Assembly (NCBI GenBank): GCA_033064195.1
Contig: JARBJD010000193.1
Coordinates: 62,001 to 126,000, forward strand
Source: Blattamonas nauphoetae
Taxonomy: Eukaryota > Preaxostyla > Oxymonadida
Length of the DNA stretch: 64,000 bases
Direction of reading: 5' to 3'
Shown here one piece after another: positions 21,372 through 31,890 of this stretch. Positions within the stretch are counted from its first letter, which is position 1. Every line of letters begins with the position of its first letter. Under the pieces are notes generated by a model. That model worked only from the letters and a program-made list of their open reading frames with translations, searched no databases and was not told the origin of the DNA. A program made the position numbers and the translations under genes.

Positions 21372-24300
21372 ATGTACTTAATACGCTTTATTTCGTTCGT
21401 ATGCCACTTCGGGTCGGCTCTGCAGCTCAAATCTGACCTGAAACTACTATCTCTGGAGGCATTCGTGAATGAACAAAGAAACTCTCCATCGCTCAATCAT
21501 CTGACCAAAAATCTTGAAATAATACTTCCGAACGACCAATATCATTCGTCGAATTATGAAGTGACATCCACAACCTTTAATCTGAATGGAAATGGGTCAA
21601 CCATATTTCCATCATCCATTGGGAACACTCTTGATCTCACACAAAATTCAGGAAGGAGCCTTTCTCGAAATGGAAAGCAAGAACTGCAGAATCAGCTTTT
21701 CGTTTTCTCGAACTCCACAACACGGTTGTCTGACCTGACATTCGACTGTGGGACTTCAGGCTCATCGCTCGCAGCGATCTCGTCGTCGTCTGTGAGGGTT
21801 TATGAAAGTCGTGTGATCTCGAACTCAGAAAGGACGCCCTTTGTGGTTGTTGGCGAAAACGGGTGGGAAGAGACGTCGATCAGTCTGATTGGGTGTTCGC
21901 ACACTTCGTCGTGCTTTCCCTCCCTTCTGCCTCTCGCGAGCCTCAAATCGCGTTACCTCAGCTCAGCCTCGCCGTCTGATGTGGACGTTGCGCAGAATGT
22001 GGAGATCGCCTCACACGGACTTTGGATTCGGGATGCTTCGCTGATTGTTGGAACAGGCCCGCTTTTCGACTTTTATGGATTTGGGTCGCAACTCGAAAGG
22101 AAGGAGACGTGTTTTGTGAAGACTACACTTTCGTCGTCATGCATTTTGAACACGACAAGTGACTTTATGGGATCTGTTGCGAGGGAGCGGAAAGAGCAGG
22201 ATTGTGGGAGTGATGTGGGGTTGGTGAGTGGTGTGTCTCAGTCGCTGATTGGGAGTTGTGTTAGTTCCTGCACGAACCATCTTTACGGAACAGCCATTCA
22301 CGATCTGAACTTGGGTGGATCAGTTCTGAGCAAGAACACCTCCTTCACACACACCACAACAACACTGGACTATCACAACGAACACAAAACAACACAAACA
22401 ACTCTAAATACAGCGATACAGTTTCACCACTTCTCCCTCTGCACTTTCAAAGGCTGCACCGGACAATATCAAGGCGGAGCGATCATTCTGAACATCTACC
22501 CGGTCGATCTCGAAATTGAGTCGTGTTCGTTCGACTCGTGCTCTTCGGGCACTGGCGGTGGAGCTGTCTTCTTCTCCCCAGGTAATACGAAAGCCATTTT
22601 CGTACTCTCCTCGTCGTCCTTTGTTGGATGTTCCTCCGCAGGTGGCGGTGGCTCTCTCTGTGTCACGTCAGACACTTCAATCACCATCTCAGACACCATC
22701 TTTCGGAATTCTAACTCAACCAACCATGGAGGAGCTGTTCTTCTATCCCACTGGGATTTTACATCGTCCGGAGGTGCCATTTCAAATTGTCTCTTCGAAA
22801 ACTGTCAAACCACCACAGCTGTGTCGGAGGGTGGTGGTGGAGGTTTGTACTGTCGCAATTGTCTCTCGATCAGACTCGACTCTTTCCGATTTCGAGGATG
22901 TTCCACTGTTTCTGGAAATGGGCGAGATATGTACTTCTACACGTACAACGCCCAAACAACTCCACTCCCAACTGTGTCACTCTCGACAGTGTCCAACTGC
23001 GATTCCACATCAACCCCTGAAGAGAATCGAATCTATCCAGCTAACATCGTTTCCGGGACTGTTCTCCCAACACCAACCCAAACGGCAACGATCCTGTCAC
23101 TGACAGCTCAGCTGATAAGTTCGACGGAAGCAGAGATTGTTGTGACTCTGAACAAGGCAGTATCGGGAAAGCTTTTGGTTTTGTTGTCGAATGCAGAAGG
23201 AACACCTCGAACCGACTCAACGAAGGCCCCAAACATTGATCGAGTCTTGGCATTCACTCTGTCGTCAAACGTGGGAAAGACGACAGTGAGCATTGATGAC
23301 ACTGGTCTTCTCCAACTACCTCTCGAAGACTACAGAATCACGATTCCGTCTCTTTCTGGTCACAACGTCTCGTTTTCAAACGCGCCCATCGTCATGTTCA
23401 CTCCCAGCCCAACACTTCTTTCGGCGAATTGTGTTTTGGACGAAAGCTTCATGATCGCAGTCCTAAATCTCGAAGGCTCTTGTATGGATGGTGAGTCGTT
23501 CGTGTTCACCCTTCATGATGAATCGACATTTGAAGCAACATTTGCCTCGTCGGAAGCAAGGGTGACATTGGAATTGACTGGAGAGGGTGCGGAATGGAAG
23601 GAGAACATGATGTTTGTGATTGTGAGCGGAAAGAAGAAGAACTCTGACTCCATCTCTGTTTCGATCCCAACGCCAGTTTATTTCACGATTCCCGAAAGAT
23701 CTCGTCTCACCAACATTGAGGTGAGTGAGCTGAACGAAGACAAAACGGGGGTGACATTGTTGTTCACCTCTCGTCAACTAAAAGGGAATGAAGAACTCGA
23801 AGTAACGATTCAGAAAGCGAGTGGAGATGACTCTGAAGTGATGAAGTTGAGGACAAACGCAGAAGGACAGATTATTTCCCAGACAGTCACTCTTTACCCA
23901 TCGAACAAAAATGCGGAAGAGTGGAAAAACTGGATTGTGTTTGGAGAGAGCTACAAAGTGGTTGGAGTGTTGTGGAAGAGATCGGAGGGAGATGTGGCAG
24001 TTCAGTTCTCTTCGATTGTGTTTGGCATGCCTGTGGAAGTGGTTCGTGTTTCATCAGCCGATTGTTCAAAAGATTCTGCGACATCGACGATTGTGTCGAT
24101 TGTTGGAGTTGGATTTGTTGTGGACGAGACATACACGCTCACTCTGAGTGGAACACCAACCTCCGATTCAACCTCGTCGGACATCCACGCACCAACGATC
24201 ACAGTGAAGGCCTCTTCGCGAACAACAGCCCAATCATCTGCTCTATCTCTGTCGTGGAGTTCTGAAGAGTCGCTTCGTTTCGGGTTCACGTATGCCATCA

Positions 24301-27300
24301 CAGCGATCACAAATGGAACAGAGGATGGAGTGGTTGAGGGAGGAGAATTCAAAACTCCTTCTGAACCATCAGTGACGTCGATCTCACGCAAGCTGAAAGA
24401 TGGAGATGCGAAGACGGTAGAGATTTCAATTTCTGGATTGAACATCCCAGATGGAGAATATTGGCTTGTTTTGAAGGGCAAAGTAAGCACGAAAGAAACG
24501 GAATTGAAGATCAGGATTGCGAACTCCGAAGGAAAATCGGAAGGAACAGTGGAATTTGGGATCTTTTCGTCGTCTGAGATGGAATATGGAGCAGAATACG
24601 AAGTGACTGGACTCTTCAACAGTTTGGTGACAGTTGCTCTGCCAAAAGCGGCAGACCGATCTCTGACGATGCCAGAAGCACCAGCTCGAGTGATGTCAGT
24701 GTCGTGTGAGCTTTCTGGGGAAAAGAAAACCCATGCGAAGATTGTGATTTCTGGAACGAAACTTCCTTCTGGAAAGACACTGTCCGTGAAAGTGAAAGAA
24801 GTTGACCCAACTGGAAGTTTGATTGGATATGAGATTGCACTTTCTGAAATTGAAATTGCCAAGGAAACAAGTACAAAATCAATTGAAATGGAAGTTTACG
24901 AAGCGAATAAACCGAGTCTTGAGTATGGGAAGACGTACGAGCTCATCTCGCTCGCCATTTCTGACACAGCATCGTGCATTCTGGATGAGTCTGTGCGCTT
25001 TTCAGTGCCAATAGAGCCTGTGCGAATCAAGTCGGTATTGTGCCCAGAAACAAATCCAAACTGGACAGTTGTGACACTGGGAGGGTCTGGCTTTGTGTCT
25101 GGAGAATTCTACACTGTGACTGTTTCTGGCCATCCGATTGACTCTGCCTCGCCTCCTCCATCCACACTCCATGAAGCGTCGTTTGTGGTGACTGCATCAT
25201 CGGATCAACTGGCGAAGTCTTCTGCCCTCCAACTGTATCCAGCCGAAGGAAGTGATCTGAAGTTTTCGTATTCGTACACGATTGAAAAGATCACGAATGG
25301 GACTGAGGATGGAGTCATCCACTCTGGAGTGTTCAACACGCAAGCTGATGTCAATCAAGATGAAGCTCTGATCACGAGATTTGAAGTTGTTCTCGCGAGT
25401 TCACTGAACACGTCGATGATGATTGAAGTTTCTGGGTCTCATCTGCCAAGTGGAACAATCGGAACGATGACACTGAATGAATCTTTCACGTTCAACATGT
25501 CTTTCTCATCGGACACCTTTGGTCGGAGCGAAGTGATTCCACTTGGTGTGAGTGATTCTCTCGCATTTGGTTCAGAATACACAATCACATCCCTCGAAAA
25601 CTCGAACAAGCAACCAATCCAAACGACGCAAACAACAATCACCACACCTCCAAAGCCATCGAAGTTATCGTTCTATGTGTGTGGAACAGAAGCAAGTGCA
25701 GGAGTGGATCAGAGTGGAGCTGATCCTGAGTCGTGTTTTGGGATCAAGTCAGCGTGGAACTCAGCGACTTCTCTCGGGATTTTGGACACCACAATGCGAA
25801 TCGTCAACTCAGCTGACCTCTCCTCTCCTCTCATCGTCACAACCAGCGTCCCGTTCACTCTGCTCTCGTTCCAAGCCGAGCCAGCAACTCTTCAAGCTCG
25901 TCCATCCGCCTCCCAACCGAACTGTGTCCTCATCTCAGTGAAACAGGAAGCAGAGTGCAGACTGACACTGCTCACTGTCATTGCCGACTTGTCTGGCTCA
26001 TCGTTCAAACTGGTGTCAGCCTCGAAAGGAACAGTTGTGATTCGAAGCTGCTCGATTGAAGGAAGAGGAGGGAGTGGATCAAGCAACGAGGATGTGTCGA
26101 TTTGTGGATGGTCGAGAGGATTTCTTGAACTGATCGAGACAGACACTGAGTTGAATAGTGTGACGCTGAAGGAAATCGAAATGGGTGGGATCTGGATGAG
26201 CGGAGGGAAGCTGAATGTGACAGCTGGAGTGTTCTCACACAACGGACCATCCAACGCCGACTTCCCATCCACTCGACAGAACATCCACTGCGAGGGAGAG
26301 GGAATGCTTGTGATTGACAGTCTGGCCAAGGGAGATGGAACCGAAGACACACCTTCAGCATGGATTGATTCTCACGAATGCACAGTGGATGCAAAACAAT
26401 CGATCAAGACATCGCCTCTCTTCGTCCCAACACTCCTCCCGAACTCTTCGTCGTCCTTCAACTCGTCGTCGAAGCAGTACCGAATTGTGGTTGTTGGGTC
26501 GAGTCTGTTTCCGTGTGGTCTGTCGCTGGAAGTGTCCTCGCAAAAAGGAGACAAGCGAGAATCAGTGGAGTTCGCTCTTTCTGGTTCGAGTGATGGAGTC
26601 TCTTCGTTCTCGGAAAGTGAGATTGTGGTGACGCTGGCATCGTCATCGTTCTCGTCGCTGCACACATCGGAAGAGTGGAAAGGGTGTCTTCTGTTTGGAA
26701 ACAACCAATCGTCGTCGTCGTTTGTGATTCGCTCGCCTTCGTCATCAGATCAGAAGCAAGCGGAAGGAGGAGTCACGAGTCGGGGTTGGATTGTGGGGCT
26801 GGTGGTGGGGATTGGCATTCTGGCGCTGATTGTGATTCTGCTGTTGGTTGTGTTAGGAGTTCGATCTCGTGCATTGAAGAAAGACAGAACGCCGAGCCAG
26901 TCAGAGATGGATGAGACAGACCATTTTGAGATGAAACTTGACGATGTGAACGAGCTGAACAGGCACAGTGGAGACACGTCGTTTTATGGGATGGGATCGA
27001 AGTCGATTGTTGTGGAATCGTCAGCGTCAGATTTCACTCAGCTGGCACATTCGGAAGGGAAACAGAAGGAAGGAGATGATCTCCTGGACATGGTGGAAGT
27101 GATGAATGGACTGAATCCTGTTTCTGTGATTCAACTGACACGAAACTGTTCTCTATACAACCGTTTGCATGGAACAAACCAAGTCGGATTCTCGAAAAGG
27201 CAGGTTGGATTGGAGCTGGCGCGTGGAGTTGAACAGATTGCGAAGACAGACTCTTCGGCGCCAATTCTGACAACATTGTCCCCTCACTGGATCTTCCTGG

Positions 27301-27773
27301 ACTCGAAAGACAAAGTGTTCTTCCAGACGAAGGCAGCACTGACCCAGGGCGCTTTTTTCGGGAGTGGCCTTGGCGAGAGCACAGAAAAGGCGCGGAATCG
27401 AGAGCGAGTGGAGGACCAGCGATGGCAAGCGCCAGAAATGGTGAAGGGAGGAGTGGTGGCGGAGATGGAGAAGGCAGCCGTGTTCAGTCTGGGGATTCTG
27501 TTGTGGGAGTTGGAGACAGGAGAGATTCCTTGCAAAGAGGTTGATGCTGTGAATGCTCAGCGTGCATTTGAGAGTGGATTCCAGCTGAGCATGACAACGA
27601 TCACCAACAAAACACTTGCCGAGCTGATCGACAAGTGTGTCACACCCGACGTGGACTCTCGTCCGTTGTTGAAGCATATGGTGCAAACCCTGGAAGGGTT
27701 GGAAGAGAAGAAGCAGCCTGAGGAAATGAAGTTGTTTGCGGAATCGACAAGCAAACCTTCACCAGCGATTTGA
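21372..27773 (+). CDS. Giant surface protein with beta-helix and Ig-like repeats and a cytosolic pseudokinase domain
   Basis: One open frame of 2133 aa starts with a signal peptide (MYLIRFISFVCHFGSALQ). About 500 residues of beta-helix-like, Gly/Ser/Thr-rich repeats with many Cys follow. Next come several modules of 100-200 residues with recurring phrases (ITNGTEDGV occurs twice), looking like Ig/IPT-type sandwich repeats. A third beta-helix-like block precedes one membrane helix at about residues 1804-1830. The cytosolic tail, about residues 1900-2110, follows the C-lobe of a protein kinase: LSPHWIFLD sits where HRDLKPxN is expected, RWQAPE corresponds to the APE motif, and FSLGILLWELETGEIP to the helix-F region. 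The glycine loop, the VAIK lysine, HRD and DFG are absent or unrecognisable, so it is probably catalytically dead. The architecture suggests a surface receptor or adhesin signalling through partners. Confidence 0.87.
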   Translation: MYLIRFISFVCHFGSALQLKSDLKLLSLEAFVNEQRNSPSLNHLTKNLEIILPNDQYHSSNYEVTSTTFNLNGNGSTIFPSSIGNTLDLTQNSGRSLSRNGKQELQNQLFVFSNSTTRLSDLTFDCGTSGSSLAAISSSSVRVYESRVISNSERTPFVVVGENGWEETSISLIGCSHTSSCFPSLLPLASLKSRYLSSASPSDVDVAQNVEIASHGLWIRDASLIVGTGPLFDFYGFGSQLERKETCFVKTTLSSSCILNTTSDFMGSVARERKEQDCGSDVGLVSGVSQSLIGSCVSSCTNHLYGTAIHDLNLGGSVLSKNTSFTHTTTTLDYHNEHKTTQTTLNTAIQFHHFSLCTFKGCTGQYQGGAIILNIYPVDLEIESCSFDSCSSGTGGGAVFFSPGNTKAIFVLSSSSFVGCSSAGGGGSLCVTSDTSITISDTIFRNSNSTNHGGAVLLSHWDFTSSGGAISNCLFENCQTTTAVSEGGGGGLYCRNCLSIRLDSFRFRGCSTVSGNGRDMYFYTYNAQTTPLPTVSLSTVSNCDSTSTPEENRIYPANIVSGTVLPTPTQTATILSLTAQLISSTEAEIVVTLNKAVSGKLLVLLSNAEGTPRTDSTKAPNIDRVLAFTLSSNVGKTTVSIDDTGLLQLPLEDYRITIPSLSGHNVSFSNAPIVMFTPSPTLLSANCVLDESFMIAVLNLEGSCMDGESFVFTLHDESTFEATFASSEARVTLELTGEGAEWKENMMFVIVSGKKKNSDSISVSIPTPVYFTIPERSRLTNIEVSELNEDKTGVTLLFTSRQLKGNEELEVTIQKASGDDSEVMKLRTNAEGQIISQTVTLYPSNKNAEEWKNWIVFGESYKVVGVLWKRSEGDVAVQFSSIVFGMPVEVVRVSSADCSKDSATSTIVSIVGVGFVVDETYTLTLSGTPTSDSTSSDIHAPTITVKASSRTTAQSSALSLSWSSEESLRFGFTYAITAITNGTEDGVVEGGEFKTPSEPSVTSISRKLKDGDAKTVEISISGLNIPDGEYWLVLKGKVSTKETELKIRIANSEGKSEGTVEFGIFSSSEMEYGAEYEVTGLFNSLVTVALPKAADRSLTMPEAPARVMSVSCELSGEKKTHAKIVISGTKLPSGKTLSVKVKEVDPTGSLIGYEIALSEIEIAKETSTKSIEMEVYEANKPSLEYGKTYELISLAISDTASCILDESVRFSVPIEPVRIKSVLCPETNPNWTVVTLGGSGFVSGEFYTVTVSGHPIDSASPPPSTLHEASFVVTASSDQLAKSSALQLYPAEGSDLKFSYSYTIEKITNGTEDGVIHSGVFNTQADVNQDEALITRFEVVLASSLNTSMMIEVSGSHLPSGTIGTMTLNESFTFNMSFSSDTFGRSEVIPLGVSDSLAFGSEYTITSLENSNKQPIQTTQTTITTPPKPSKLSFYVCGTEASAGVDQSGADPESCFGIKSAWNSATSLGILDTTMRIVNSADLSSPLIVTTSVPFTLLSFQAEPATLQARPSASQPNCVLISVKQEAECRLTLLTVIADLSGSSFKLVSASKGTVVIRSCSIEGRGGSGSSNEDVSICGWSRGFLELIETDTELNSVTLKEIEMGGIWMSGGKLNVTAGVFSHNGPSNADFPSTRQNIHCEGEGMLVIDSLAKGDGTEDTPSAWIDSHECTVDAKQSIKTSPLFVPTLLPNSSSSFNSSSKQYRIVVVGSSLFPCGLSLEVSSQKGDKRESVEFALSGSSDGVSSFSESEIVVTLASSSFSSLHTSEEWKGCLLFGNNQSSSSFVIRSPSSSDQKQAEGGVTSRGWIVGLVVGIGILALIVILLLVVLGVRSRALKKDRTPSQSEMDETDHFEMKLDDVNELNRHSGDTSFYGMGSKSIVVESSASDFTQLAHSEGKQKEGDDLLDMVEVMNGLNPVSVIQLTRNCSLYNRLHGTNQVGFSKRQVGLELARGVEQIAKTDSSAPILTTLSPHWIFLDSKDKVFFQTKAALTQGAFFGSGLGESTEKARNRERVEDQRWQAPEMVKGGVVAEMEKAAVFSLGILLWELETGEIPCKEVDAVNAQRAFESGFQLSMTTITNKTLAELIDKCVTPDVDSRPLLKHMVQTLEGLEEKKQPEEMKLFAESTSKPSPAI

Positions 27774-28664
27774 TCGAACACTATTTCTCTTGATTGTTCT
27801 CTATCCACACACTTCTTGTTTTTCTTTGGCAGAGTCGTGATCAGTCCAGACACTTTTTGAAGCCACGTCAATCCGCTTCGATCAAACTCGAGCCAGTTTC
27901 TGTTCATTTTGATTCTTCATTCCTCTCACGTCACACTCACCAACACACACCCTGTCGCTCACAACCATGCGAGACACGTCGATGGAGAAGACCGCACTTC
28001 TCACACTCATCGTGTTCTGACACCCCAACGCCCGCTCCACCGAACAAGCAGAACACTCCACTCTTCTCCGACTCGTTCGGCTTTTGTGACGCGACTCGCC
28101 GTGTTCTTCTTTGTGGATCCGTCCTCTTCATTCTCGCCGAGCAGCCCAACCTTCCGTTCTCGTCTGGGCTAGCTCACTCATCCTTTGAACACCTCTTTCT
28201 TCTTGACATGCCTTTCCTGCATGTCGAGTCAGCCACATCATCACGTCATACATCACCCACTTCCACAATCACCTCACTGTACCAGTCTCCCAACGATGTG
28301 AGAAATGATCTCGCAAAGATTAGAGACTAGTTTTGCTTGGCACCAATTCATCTTGTTTTGTGGCTGCCTTTGTGATTGGGACAATAAAACAGGCACCCAA
28401 CTCACCACTCATCTCGTTTCACTTCACCTTGATCTCATTCATCAACGTTCCTTCCAAGATCCCTGGAAACAAACCAATAACCCAGAAATAGCAGAGTGCG
28501 GAACTGATGAAACGATTCAGACCAATCAAGGTTCTGTCCAAACCACAAAAGGGTGCGAATAACGATCAAACCATTGATAAAGATTTCAAGGAGCAAGAAC
28601 CACCCATCAGGGATTCTATCAACATATTATGCATCTATCCAACTATTCATCACACAAAAATCCC
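27774..28664. other. Intergenic stretch, no gene supported
   Basis: This separates the pseudokinase gene from paralog 2, both on the plus strand. It is rich in C and T on the plus strand with scattered frames of up to 178 codons. Those frames have low-complexity Ser/His/Pro/Thr content, overlap one another in different frames and lack recognisable domains. It probably holds the 3' untranslated region of the upstream gene and the promoter of paralog 2. Confidence 0.4.
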
Positions 28665-30757
28665 ATGCTCCACAACAAGACTTCTTCAAAACCCAAAGTT
28701 GACACCAGAACACCGGAACAAACAGTTTGACGATTTCCTCTCGACATCACTCTGAAATGTTTACAGCACCTGGTTGAAGTGTTTCTACGCCAGATATGTG
28801 GAGATTGCAAAGCATTACGTCCAATGATGTTTAATAGCCTGCTCATTCTTGCAACTAGTTTGTTTCGACATGCTTTCCTTCTTTCTCGTCAATAATTTTC
28901 ACAGAGTCCAATTGGGCCCTCTCAACAATACTTGATATGGAGTACATACAAATATTTGAACAGTATTGTAAATGGACGAAACCATGTGCTATTCCGGTGT
29001 GATTCTTGTTTCGTCATAATTTCCCAGATTTCTCTCCCACAGTTGTTATCTATCCTTGGTGTGATCTTGATATTCTCGCCGTATCGTTGTGTTTTGTAAT
29101 TGATTCGGTCAGGAAAATCATCAGAAGATGAACGTGTTCGAATTTGTGCATCATCGATTCCATCCTTCTTTCTGAAATGTGTGATCTCTATATCGAATAA
29201 AGACATACTCACTGAAGTATAATTTCTTTCACATTTCCATCATTTTGTTTCAGATCGGAAATTGTCTGATGATATGGACTTCGACTCTCCGATTATCTTC
29301 CACATTCCTCACCCACCACAAAACCCAATATCTCGCATTTATCGATCGTTCAAAGAATAAAAAAGCAACTTTCCCCCAGTTGACGATTCTCGCCCATCTA
29401 TGCTTCTCCCCTCATCTCGAAGTGTCGAGGATGGCTCTCGAAGCACTCTCCATTCGAAGCGAATCTGATCCAGAAACCCGCCCCTTCCTCCAAACACTCG
29501 AAGTCCCTTCTGTCTCGACTAAACGTTCGTCGGAGCTTGTCCCGTTCGCAGGACGACTGTGTTCCGCACTGGCCGAGCATGATTCCCAATTGAAGTCGCT
29601 CTTCACCGAATCGTCGCCTTCGGATGGAACCATCTCTGCTCTCTCCTCCACACTTCCCTCCGAATCACCACTTCTCAATGGAAATACTGTTTTTATTCTT
29701 CTTTATGAAGGACTCTCTCTCCTCAACTCAATTTTCGATCGCATTGACAACACATTTCAAGATGTGTGTCTTTGTCTCTTCTCATCTTGTCCAGATTCTG
29801 TTCAAGTACGACTTTGTTTCTCTTCTCAAATCAACCATCATCGCCCGCCTCGATCTCCTTGAGCAGCAGAAAACTCAATCGAAATGTCCACCTTCAGAAC
29901 GAACTGACATCTTGATCAAAATTCTCGACGGTTCGTGGAAATGTGCTTCTTCTTGTCTCGGTTCATTTCACAAGTCACTCCGTCGAGCTGTCGAATCCAC
30001 TTTCTACGATATTCAGGAGCTGTGCTCACTTTTGGTGCGAACTTGCCGTCTCTCCTCACACATGCTCTCTTCTCCTCTTCGAATGCTCCTGAATCTCACT
30101 TCTAATCTCCCTCACCTGATTCCTCGGATTCTGAAAGAGAATCTGGTCGAACGATTGATCAACTTTTCTCAACCAATGACAGTTCCAACCACGAATGGTG
30201 AACTCCATTACTATTTCATCGATCTCGTGGTCAACTTGATCTGGGATCCAAGAAACATCACTGAAGACAATGAAGAGCAGAAGAGAATCCGAATTTTGCA
30301 GTTTGAACGATTGTTGAAACCAGCGAAGCAATATCTGCAGTTTATTCTTCAGCGAGAGGAGTTCATTCCGAAAGCAGTCTCACGCAACAAGGATCTGGCA
30401 ATTCGAATCACTGAACTTGTCGAACAGACATTGGTGCTCGAGCGAGAACTGTTCGAATATGGTGAGATTGTGGAGAGTGGGAGAGAGGAGTGGGAAGTGG
30501 GGTGGTTGGTTGGGGAGGCGGAAGAGAAGTTTTTGAGCTCGAGACTGTACTCGATCAGAGAAGAGGATGAGAAACTGAAGAAGGATGGGAAAGAGAGATG
30601 GAAGAGGAGAGTGGAGCGACGACGAGAAGCAGGACACGAAGATGCGATGGAAGGATGGCTGATGCGAAAGGACAATCGAACACGATCGGATATTGTGGAC
30701 CGTATTGAGAGTATTGGAAATGAGAATGGGATGAATATGACAATTTCAGGAGGATAA
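28665..30757 (+). CDS. Multicopy helical family protein, paralog 2
   Basis: Exons are 28665-28724, 28767-28857, 28905-28996, 29028-29058, 29113-29216, 29254-29763 and 29795-30757; introns are 42, 47, 31, 54, 37 and 31 nt. The product is 616 aa, three longer than the other copies because of its last exon. This is the most divergent of the five: exon 3 reads SNWALSTILDMEYIQIF where the others read SDWALS, and the basic C-terminal block is RRREAGHEDAMEGWLMRKD. All splice sites and the frame are intact despite the divergence, which argues for selection on the protein. It is followed by a TA-flanked foldback transposon and is convergent with paralog 3. Confidence 0.82.
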
Positions 30758-30872
30758 AAGAGAGGAGAGATTGGGAGACAGAATTTCACATCTCACGTCA
30801 GAGTTTGATCATATTTACTCGTTTCTGAACAAACCCGAGAGAAACAGAGAACAGAATGTAGAGAGGATGTTA

Positions 30873-31720
30873 GTCACCTGAAAACCCGGTAGTAAATAAC
30901 AAATCGGTAGTTTTTTTTTTTGGGGTCCCAAAAGCGTAGAGTAACACTGGATTTCTGATTTTTTCGACAATTTTTCAATCTAAATGACATTTTTATGAAT
31001 AAATGAAGTGTCCTAGGTGGTTCAGAACAAATAGTTTTGATTACCCAGCATGATTGTCTCATGGACTTGAAAAGTTGATCTCGTTGTATCTTCATAACCA
31101 GACAAAATTTTGACCTGAAATTTTCGCGAAAATGAATGTTTTGAGAAATGTAAACTTTTGATATTTCAACTTTTCAAAAAATTTATCCCCCTCGAGAGAA
31201 TGTGAAATCCACTTTTAACGGGTGTCTGAAATTGACTTCTCACCGTGCATCAGATGGGAATCCCGTTTTCAAAATTCATCAAAATGATGTCAACACTGTC
31301 ACAATCGAATCAAACTGGTCAATTTTGCATACAAGGTGAATGGTGAGTGACAAGTTCGAAGACTCTCTGAAAATTCCTTGAAAACTGATGAAAAACCATG
31401 ATTTTGTGATCGTCGAAGAAAAAAAGTTGAAATATCAAAAGTTTACATTTCTCAAAACATTCATTTTCGCGAAAATTTCAGGTCAAAATTTTGTCTGGTT
31501 ATGAAGATACAACGAGATCAACTTTTCAAGTCCATGAGACAATCATGCTGGGTAATCAAAACTATTTGTTCTGAACCACCTAGGACACTTCATTTATTCA
31601 TAAAAATGTCATTTAGATTGAAAAATTGTCGAAAAAATCAGAAATCCAGTGTTACTCTACGCTTTTGGGACCCCAAAAAAAACTACCGATTTGTTATTTA
31701 CTACCGGGTTTTCAGGTGAC
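30873..31720. mobile_element. TA-flanked foldback element (Tc1/mariner-like, non-autonomous)
   Basis: This 848-bp element has arms of about 310 bp in inverted orientation (30873 to about 31185 and about 31420-31720) around a loop of about 235 bp. Ends are GTCACCTGAAAACCCGG and its reverse complement, bordered by TA on both sides (30871-30872 and 31721-31722), as expected for Tc1/mariner-type insertion. The two arms differ mainly in the length of one T/A run. Each arm contains the same 72- or 73-codon frame (30874-31095 minus and 31501-31719 plus), which looks like a by-product of the repeat. There is no transposase. It sits between the 3' ends of convergent paralogs 2 and 3. A slightly different end assignment is possible because TAG also matches at both borders. 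Confidence 0.82.
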
Positions 31721-31890
31721 TAGTCAATGACTCCAGGTCCCTCATTTATTGTCAGTTCTAAACACATTGAACCACATATCACTCCTCTTTTCGTTATTCA
31801 CCTCTGTTTTTTGCAGACACGAGTGAAAATGAACAATCGGTGACGTGAAATGTGAAATCTGTGTTCAATCTCTCCTCTCCTCCATCCACC

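Noticed and set aside
22500-23103. Overlapping 195-codon frame in the surface-protein gene
   Set aside because: It is out of frame with the 2133-aa product and has low-complexity content.
24002-24862. 286-codon minus-strand frame inside the surface-protein gene
   Set aside because: It lies antisense to a clear coding region and has no recognisable domain.
27794-28330. 178-codon frame after the pseudokinase gene
   Set aside because: It is His/Ser/Thr-rich, overlaps other frames in the same region and has no domain or splice signals that extend it.
30874-31719. Duplicated 72-73 codon frames as a conserved gene
   Set aside because: Identical because they lie in the arms of an inverted repeat; no domain and no start context.
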